NCBI GenBank assembly: GCA_025890175.1
Contig: JANPYM010000003.1
Span: 1,151,795-1,215,794, forward strand
Reading direction: 5' to 3'
DNA: 64,000 nt
From: Ciborinia camelliae
Lineage: Eukaryota > Ascomycota > Leotiomycetes > Helotiales > Sclerotiniaceae
Position 1 is the first letter of the stretch. Every line of letters starts with the position of its first letter. Positions 57,179 through 64,000 of the stretch are shown here, one piece after another. Position numbers and translations under genes: made by a program. The notes under the pieces are model-generated. The model did no database searches and was not told the origin of the DNA. It was given only the letters and a program-made list of their open reading frames with translations.

Positions 57179-59010
57179 ATGTCGTTCCTGCGAAGTCGCA
57201 CCAACCTTCAAACGCGAGATGATTTGGATACAGATGATGAGATACTTCTCGGCCAAAGTGGCGAAAATGTCTTATTTCAAACAACGGAACGAGCCTCCCG
57301 CTCCAAGCAATTAGTTGGCAAACTAATTCCAAACCCAAAACTATTCCAAGAGCGAAGAAATACAGCACAAAATGCATTATCAGCGGTGCGAGATGCTAGA
57401 AATCCATTGAGGGGAATCAGACTCCTCAGTGGTCTAGCCAGCAGTCCCGTCGCAGACGTCGTCCCTGAAAGCGCAGCATCTCAACAAGTGGCCAAACCCG
57501 ATGACCTCCCTCCGGTGTCAGACATGGCACTAGCCGACAGTCAAACCGCCATAATCCAAGAGCCGTTCAGGAGAAGCAAATGGTTCGGGAAAGCTCAATC
57601 ACGATCTACTACTTTGGCCGAAATTAAAAACTTTATGCCAATTCAATTCGAGTTTCCTCGACACCCGGAACGAGATCGCAGTAATGAATGGTTTCAGAAT
57701 GCATATGCCGTTTTATTTGAACGGCTTCTTGGATTTGCTAGAGATTATTTTGGATTTCAAGAACTCCAGAGAGGGTTTCATGAACCTTGGGCCGTTAACA
57801 TGCCGGTCGAGTTTTTGAGATACGTGGAGCTTGTTGCTGAGCCAGATCCCGCAGTTGGGGGATGGGACGAGATGTTAATAAATACCGAAACGAGGAACTT
57901 TCTTATTGTTGCTATCATCGTAAAAATATTAGAGGTGAAGGTTTTTGCGCCAAGTTTATGGGGAAATACTAAAGAGGGGGAAGATTTGCTCCATGGATTG
58001 GATCGTGCACTTCTCGATAGTGAAGGTATACAACCCCAACTCTCAGCAGGTGAATATCTAACTACAATATCTTACTAACACATTTATTTCCTGCAGGCTA
58101 CAGCCGCCAGGAACTCCGCTCCAAATCAATTCGTACTCTCCTAGGCGCAGCATCCATAACGCCCAACTTCCACTCAGACTGTACAACACTCACCGCGCAA
58201 ATAATGATCCTTTTGGGACCCCTCTTTAATTATCTCACCATGCTCCCTGCTCGCCCCAACACTGTCACCCCATCCGCTAAAGGCTTTTACCAAACCCTCC
58301 ACAACATAGTCGCAAGTGCGGCCTACCTCTCCCTATGCATCCGTATCTCCCCAACCATAATCCACACCGCACATCTCGTCCCCGGCACTCCCTACATCAC
58401 CGAAGAACACACATCTCTCCTGCAAATGTCATGGACCTTTTCTAGCACTCTGGTTCAAGAGAACTGGGCTAGAGACCATCACTTGTTAGAATCTGAACGG
58501 GCGGTGGCCGAAGGCTATAAACTGGGCTATGACCGTGCCCGCCGCCAGAATTCAAGGGCAGGGAGAGAGGCAGTTCGGAGGCTTGAGGCGGCTCAAACAA
58601 AATTGACTGAACATAAACCGCCGGGGTTCACGCATCAGGCTTGTGTCAAGATTGCCGTGTGGCCTGTCACGAGAAGGTATTGGGCAGGGAACGGAGAACC
58701 AGGGGGTGAGCAGGACGGACAGAGTATCTATACTGTTACGAATGCTGGAGCAGTATTTTATTATAAAGAGAGAGATAAAGCAGTCGACTCCCTAATTGAT
58801 TTCGTCGCGCAAAAGAAAAAGAGGTTTCTTAAAAAACGAGGTTGGGATTTACTGGCGGTCTTGGGATTATTATCTCTAGGAGTATTTCTTGTTTCCCTCT
58901 TCCTGATTGGATACAAGAAATTGCAAGGTTTGGTTGAGGGTCTGGGGCAACAGCCAATGCCAGAGGCAGAGCCGGTAACTGAGGAAGAGGATAAGATCTT
59001 CAGACGATGA
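57179..59010 (+). CDS. Conserved fungal membrane protein of unknown function
   Basis: Two exons: 57179-58025 and 58097-59010, intron 58026-58096; 586 residues. Seen: a disordered Ser/Arg-rich N-terminus (MSFLRSRTNLQTRDDLDTDDE), an ordered middle with FPRHPERDRSNEWFQNAYAVLFERLLGFARDYFGF and RFLRYVELVAEPDPAVGGWDEML, and a single strongly hydrophobic C-terminal segment (VLGLLSLGVFLVSLFLIGYKKL, around 540-560) before an acidic tail. I do not recognise the family; it looks like an integral membrane protein with a large cytosolic domain. No enzyme motif is visible. Confidence 0.7.
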
Positions 59011-60642
59011 AAGCGGCCTTGGCTGGGGAGACGAGAAAAAGGCTAGGGTAAAGGTTCTATAGATATTCGGGAGACTTGGCTTGGAGTGGTTTGATAGGGC
59101 CAAGGAAAATCCGCTTGGAGTGGTGAAAGATTCTTTTTCGAAGGCATCATGGACGGTCAAGGAAGGCTACCTATCATTCTATCACCCCTGCAGCTGGGGT
59201 GCATGATACTGTATCAATGTCACGCTGGGGATGCGTCCTCGAGTTGTCAGGAGCAGGTGACATGTGGAGGAAAAGAGTAGTTTGTATGTGTTTATCTCCT
59301 TTGTATTTTTCTTGGTTTTGATACCGTACACAATATGAATAAAGGGGAGGAGGATTTTTGTATTTTGAATGGAAATGTATCGAATTTTATATAGGGAGGT
59401 GTGGGTAGGTATGTACTATGAATTATTCACCGAAAAATCGTATGTGGAATAAATGAATGATGTATCTAGCTGGGAATCAGATGAATTATTTGACTTCTGT
59501 TTTTATGGATCCAAGGAAGGAACTCGGTTTCGAAGTCCCGCTCCCTATGTTTATATGGCTATATTTAACTCGTCTACCTAGGTAGGTAGGGAAATCCTTC
59601 AACTCCACCAATGAACTCCGCTTCTGCTCTGTATGTATGTAGAGTACTATGCTCCTAATGTTAAACGTTGAGATTCCAGGGGACTCTTGATGCATAGATA
59701 CTATATTTAAAAATAACAACCAACGATTCCATATATGTATATCCGGGATCATTTTCCCCTCTTCGTATTTCATTCGATGCCCCAAATCCCATTTCCCTTA
59801 CGAGTAGACCTTAGACCTTAGACCTTACACCTTACACCTTATACCTTATACCTCATACCCTACACCCCATCCAAACAACCCGCCACTCGAATTCTGAATT
59901 CCCAGGACCCAACAAGATTAGAAAGAGAGGAGGCTTAACATATCTTGTCTCCAAGCTCATCTCATGCTTCACAATGTATCGTAGATACACCACGAAAACA
60001 GATAAATAAATATGCCTATATATAATATATATATATCCCTGGAAAAGTAAAAGTAGCACTCTCGAAGGACTAGTAGAGGCAGATTAAGATTATCTGAAGT
60101 GGAATTGGAATCGGGGACCAGATTGGGAGTGAACGTATATGCACCCCGAGTTCCAACACAACACCAAGAAGATAACTACCTAGTAGTTCTTAAATCTTGA
60201 AATCGACCCTGAATATTGAAAACGTGACGGAACCTTGGCATAACCGCACTACGAATAAACTTCGGCTAAAAGATCCCTTAAATTCACTCATATATGAGGG
60301 TTTTGATATGAGTTTTATTCTTCTCATAGAGGAGAATTCATGACATCCATATAAATCTCCAGTCCTGGCTAGGTAGACATAGTATATATATCTATGTCTA
60401 TATCTCTCCGTCACCGACTCTCATTATTTAACCAGCCAAGCTCCCAAGTATCCAGAAATATCAACCAAAAGGGAAAAAGAAAAACGCCGGCCTTTAATCT
60501 GGCGAATTGGGTATTGAGATAATAAATCCTCTAAAACACCATCCCCGCCAGGCTCCATGCTGGATTTGTTTAGAATTTCCCCAGGCCCAAGCGCCATGTA
60601 AAATCAATCGAGTAATTTTCGTAAAGAGTCGGGATGATATCT
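59011..60642. other. Intergenic region, 3' flanks of the membrane protein and WC-2 genes
   Basis: Non-coding, with a TACCTAGGTAGGTAGG cluster at 59575-59592 and a 7-base tandem repeat at 59806-59868 described separately. No gene. Confidence 0.55.
59806..59868. repeat. Drifting 7-base tandem repeat CCTTAGA/CCTTACA/CCTTATA
   Basis: About nine consecutive units in which the last bases change from GA to CA to TA along the array, ending in degenerate CCTCATA and CCCTACA units. Confidence 0.85.
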
Positions 60643-62261
60643 TCAAGGCCCCGCGGGAGGATTTGAAGGCTCTGGTTTTTGTTTCTTTTCCTTCTTTGCC
60701 CATCGAAGACCGCAGGCGTTACAAAGAGTCTTGGGGCCGCTAGGTCCTTTACGCCATTCAGGTGAATCCAGAGTACCTTGGATGGATGTTAGTTTTGCCT
60801 TCAGATCTATAAAGAGTGTGCGTGGATGGGGGTACTTACCACAATCTGTACAAACATATTCATCTAATAACTTTATCTTCTTCTTTTTGTCTCCTAAGCG
60901 GCCATCCTTGTCAACTGGAATTGCAATTCCAGCATCACCTCTAATCAACGCTGGACTATGGTCGCCTGTGCTAATTCCTTGACTTCTTTCGCCTTCTCGA
61001 TATTGTAATCCAGTGAGCATTTGTATACGATCCACACCCTCATATCGTCTCATTTTATCATTAATAGAATCAGGTTTGCTACCAGAACTGGCATCCTCAA
61101 GATTTGCCTTTGTCAACGTGCTATGTGACATATCCGGCCTCGCTGGGGGAGGCATCACCAGAAAATCAGGATGGCTTGGGACAGGAGCCATCGATGCACT
61201 CATCGATGTGGTGATTGTATCAGATGACTCTGATGGTTGCTTATGAGCCCAGTGTCTTTCGCTATCCTCATATTCCTCTTCCTCTTCTCTTTTGAGATCC
61301 TTGATACGCTTCGACATTCGCTCAAACTCAATTTTATGTTCCAAAAATGAATCTAGTAGAACGGCATTCTTTGTTGGATATGGCCGTGCCATCATAAAAA
61401 ATCCTCTGCAGTAGTCCGCTGTATCTTTAGGTGGGACATGCGAGGTAGACGAGGCTGCCGACGCATAATGGGCATGTCCATGGGATTCGAAAATTGTGAA
61501 CGTTTTATCCTTCTTGCGGAATCGGTAGTAGAATCGCAGTGGATTGCCAGATGCAATGGATTCATTGAATTCCCTGACATACGTTGCGCTATCATCTGGA
61601 TGTATAAAATCGACAATGAATTTACCCGACAGTTCTTCGGCCGTATATCCAGTAAGACTTTGGCAGCTAGGGGAAGCATAAACCACCTTTCCATTCGGAG
61701 TGAGAACGTGCATGAAATCCTTAATCTCTTCGATAACCTTTTGCGGCCAATTTCTTCGTTTTGTAAAGTCCGTAACCGTACTACTACTGGGAAGTGAAGA
61801 TTGAGCCCCGAAGCCTGCAGGTAAAGGTCCAGCGCCAGTTTCTCCAATCTGGGCATCCCCGGTATTTATGCCAACCCTTCCGCCATCATTCGTTTGTTCA
61901 TTTCCGGTGGGCGACATCAAATTGCTGAGTGGTGTGAAAGATTTCGGAATGTTGCCATCATTACCATTGTCGCCAAGAGCATTCATGTCCAAGTTCATAT
62001 CAGGCATACCATCATAATCAAAATTATCTTGTAGCATTTCGGTCATTAAGGTATCAGGGAAGGTTTGATCGGCCTACACACGGGATTAGAATATTGCATA
62101 ATGAAAATGGGCTAAGAGATCTCGGGAGATCAAAGGCGTCGTACCTGCGAGGCTGACAAGGTCCTATCCATCGACCCGAGGTTGCCTGCATGATGATACA
62201 TGGCGGCAGCAGGGTCCAGAATCGAGTTATTCATATTCATCGACGAATCACCCTCAGTCAT
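60643..62261 (-). CDS. wc-2: White Collar-2 type GATA/PAS transcription factor
   Basis: Three exons on the minus strand: 62145-62261, 60840-62073 and 60643-60776, introns 62074-62144 and 60777-60839; 494 residues. WC-2 pairs with the blue-light receptor WC-1 to drive light-regulated genes and the circadian clock. Seen: an acidic Met/Asn-rich N-terminus, a PAS domain about 165-250 (GKVVYASPSCQSLTGYTAEEL, VDFIHPDDSATY), a basic/acidic linker, and a C-terminal GATA zinc finger C-X2-C-X18-C-X2-C interrupted after CTDCG by an intron and continued by TLDSPEWRKGPSGPKTLCNACGLRWAKK. The 18-residue loop matches the WC-2 type. The PAS domain lacks flavin-binding features, as expected for WC-2. Confidence 0.94.
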
Positions 62262-63850
62262 ACCAAATAGCCGCAAATAGGAAACCTATAAGATATCTTG
62301 TGGGCGCAAGGAGGAGTAATGGGGAGGAGAGTATTCGCATTCAAGTTCGAAGAAGATATTGGATGGATGGATGGATGGGATGTATCGCAGAAATGTGGTG
62401 CTGAGGGATTTAGCTTAGAAAGCATTTTTTTTTCGGACGGGAATTTTAATGAGAGGGGAAAGAAAAAGCAAAAAATTGAAAATTGAAAATTGAAAATAAT
62501 CGGAATTGGATTGGATTGGATGTAATACCTAGTAGATAGTACCTACCTACTGTATCTATATCTGCGCCTATACCTAGGTACCTATTAGGTTTTAGGTATG
62601 ATTATTCTTCTGATGACGAAATAATGCGATAAGATGGGGGAGACATGGGAATGTGTGAAAATGTGATGTTTTTATTAAAGCTTGAGAAAGGTGGGTAGGG
62701 AGACTTTGGTAGGTACTAGGTAGGTATGTATCGTCACTCATTGTTATGTTTTGTTATGTTATCATGGTATAGGTACTCCGTAAAGAAGGCCAGAGTTTAA
62801 TAAATTCATGTGTGGGGGGGCGTTATTGTAGGTAGGACATTAAATTCATTGCCTAGATAGGTATTCTTTATATTAAATATATATTAAATTGTAATTTTTT
62901 ATATCATATAAATCGTAGATATCTAGGTACCTACTTTCATGCCTACCTACCTACCTACTAGTATTGCTATCGCCATCTACCTACCTGATACCTATCTCTA
63001 TGCTTCAGTTTAGATAGATAATTATTCTCTTATTTTCTTACGATGGGTAGAATTTTGAGACCTGGTGGGGTGCATGAGATGGAGATTTGTAGTATGTACT
63101 GTATATAGGTACCGGTATACTGCGTAATTAAGAACAACTCAATATTCCTTTAAAAGCTCTTTGAAAAAGCTATATATGTTTAATGATAATAAAAGGATTA
63201 TTCTATCTATCTATTTATCTAGATACCGGTACCTGAATAGGAATGATATCTGATATCTGATATCTCTTCACATTTGATTAATTGATATGATTTGCCACGG
63301 CGGGGAATATCCAATGCACTGACCTGACCATACCATATCATATCCTTACCCGAACTGATGAATCGAACCGAACCGCCAGCATTGGAAACTGCGGGCTGCA
63401 TAGAAGAGCACGTGAATACGTGGGCAAACGCGTTTCAATCTATCTCGTGTTTGATACCTCTAGCTACAACTTTTTACTCAAATCTCTTCATCCACAACTC
63501 ATCCATCCACCATCTTGTCAACTTCATTTTCTCTTCTAGAGCAAAGCGAAAAAGCCTCCACGGCAGTGGCCCAGCGGAGCGTCACATATTCTTATTTTTC
63601 AAGGGTGATTTATGTAACTAGAACACCCAACAATCCAAATACTCATACGATACTCATATTTACTCCAATACAAAACGGTCGCAGATGATAAGGTAGCATT
63701 GTTCCATTATCATCAACTTTGTACCTCTTACATCGGTTCGTGACACTAACATAAACCCTTCACGCCATAGACATTCTGGTTGCGACCATCAACTCCCTTC
63801 TACAATCACCGGCACTCGACAGGCTGTGGTAGTCCCCTAAAGTAAACACG
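62262..63850. other. Divergent promoter WC-2 / RAD50
   Basis: 1.6 kb between divergent genes, AT-rich, with many ACCTACC and CCTAGG clusters (62521-62603, 62935-62960) and TACCGGTA words (63110, 63222). An AACGCGTTT palindrome lies at 63428, a possible MluI-box-like cell-cycle element for RAD50 (inference). No gene called; the open frame 63358-63621 looks random. Confidence 0.6.
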
Positions 63851-64000
63851 ATGTCGAAAATAGAAAAGATGAGAATATGCGGGTTAGTAAAATCGCCGTT
63901 GACCATGTATTGGGTCAGTTGAGCTTACCAGTTTCCGTTCTTATAGGGTGCGGTCCTTTGATCACAAGGGTTGGGAGACGATCGCTTTCAACACCCCTCT
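63851..64000 (+). CDS. RAD50: DNA repair protein RAD50, 5' end only
   Basis: ATG at 63851 starts MSKIEKMRICG. A first exon of 32 bases (63851-63882) is followed by a 64-base intron (63883-63946, donor GTTAGT, acceptor TATAG), and exon 2 reads VRSFDHKGWETIAFNTPL up to the window edge. The start MSKIEKM-I-GVRSF is diagnostic of RAD50, the SMC-like ATPase of the MRX/MRN double-strand-break complex. The Walker A motif would follow just outside the window. The short exon was found from the family start; identification rests on about 28 residues. Confidence 0.85.

Noticed and set aside
57174..57377. Minus-strand frame inside the conserved membrane protein gene
   Set aside because: Antisense shadow with no supporting features.
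1..64000. CRISPR arrays, bacterial operons or rRNA operons
   Set aside because: The window is eukaryotic with spliced genes; the regular repeats seen are tandem or inverted, not CRISPR-like.

Overview
This is nuclear DNA of a filamentous ascomycete. Most genes carry one to three short introns (about 48-120 bases, GTRNGT-type donors and CTAAC-like branch sites), the products are fungal housekeeping proteins, and a White Collar-2 type photoreceptor partner is present. Overall protein character and the many TACCTAGGTA-type promoter motifs suggest a Leotiomycete of the Botrytis/Sclerotinia kind; that assignment is inference. One run of 10 Ns (10384-10393) marks an assembly gap.

Layout. 1-1393: 3' part of a sedolisin protease gene. 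2.3-9.3 kb: dense housekeeping block with ribosomal protein uS2/RPS0 (-), mitochondrial ribosomal protein uS15m (+), V-ATPase subunit d (-), NOP58 (+) and a Hub1-type ubiquitin-like protein with an SR-rich extension (+). 9.8-10.4 kb: a PIG-H/GPI15 gene interrupted by the gap. 11.6-12.3 kb: a KxDL-family gene. 14.7-28.3 kb: DGK1-like CTP-dependent diacylglycerol kinase (-), SPB4 helicase (+), two conserved genes of unknown function, a CIR_N/LENG1-like gene with an 8-base first exon (-), SEC18/NSF (+) and the tRNA pseudouridine synthase PUS3/DEG1 (-). 28.8-36.3 kb: a degenerate Rho-like GTPase with a CaaX end (+) and a very large LTE1-like Ras-GEF (-). 36.3-44.6 kb holds almost no recognisable gene. 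44.6-53.3 kb: an SDR oxidoreductase (-), two 2EXR-domain paralogues (-), a PRPP synthetase (-) and RNA polymerase III subunit RPC9 (+). 53.3-57.2 kb is mostly non-coding but hides a RidA-family gene broken by one extra base. 57.2-62.3 kb: a conserved membrane protein (+) and WC-2 (-). The window ends inside the first exons of RAD50 (+).

Most genes are unrelated housekeeping functions; themes that recur are ribosome biogenesis (RPS0, NOP58, SPB4, uS15m), splicing-linked proteins (Hub1-like, CIR_N) and small-GTPase signalling (the Rho-like GTPase next to the LTE1-like GEF, convergent).

Most notable observations: a complete hAT-type miniature transposon (49309-49790, 12-base terminal inverted repeats, 8-base target duplication, long foldback arms) inserted 3 bases upstream of the start codon of a 2EXR gene; the RidA gene whose only visible lesion is one extra C in a C-run; the SR-extended Hub1; the Rho-like GTPase lacking the usual DxxGQ switch; an array of six TCACCGGG-type units between SEC18 and PUS3; and repeated palindromic motifs in the long promoters.
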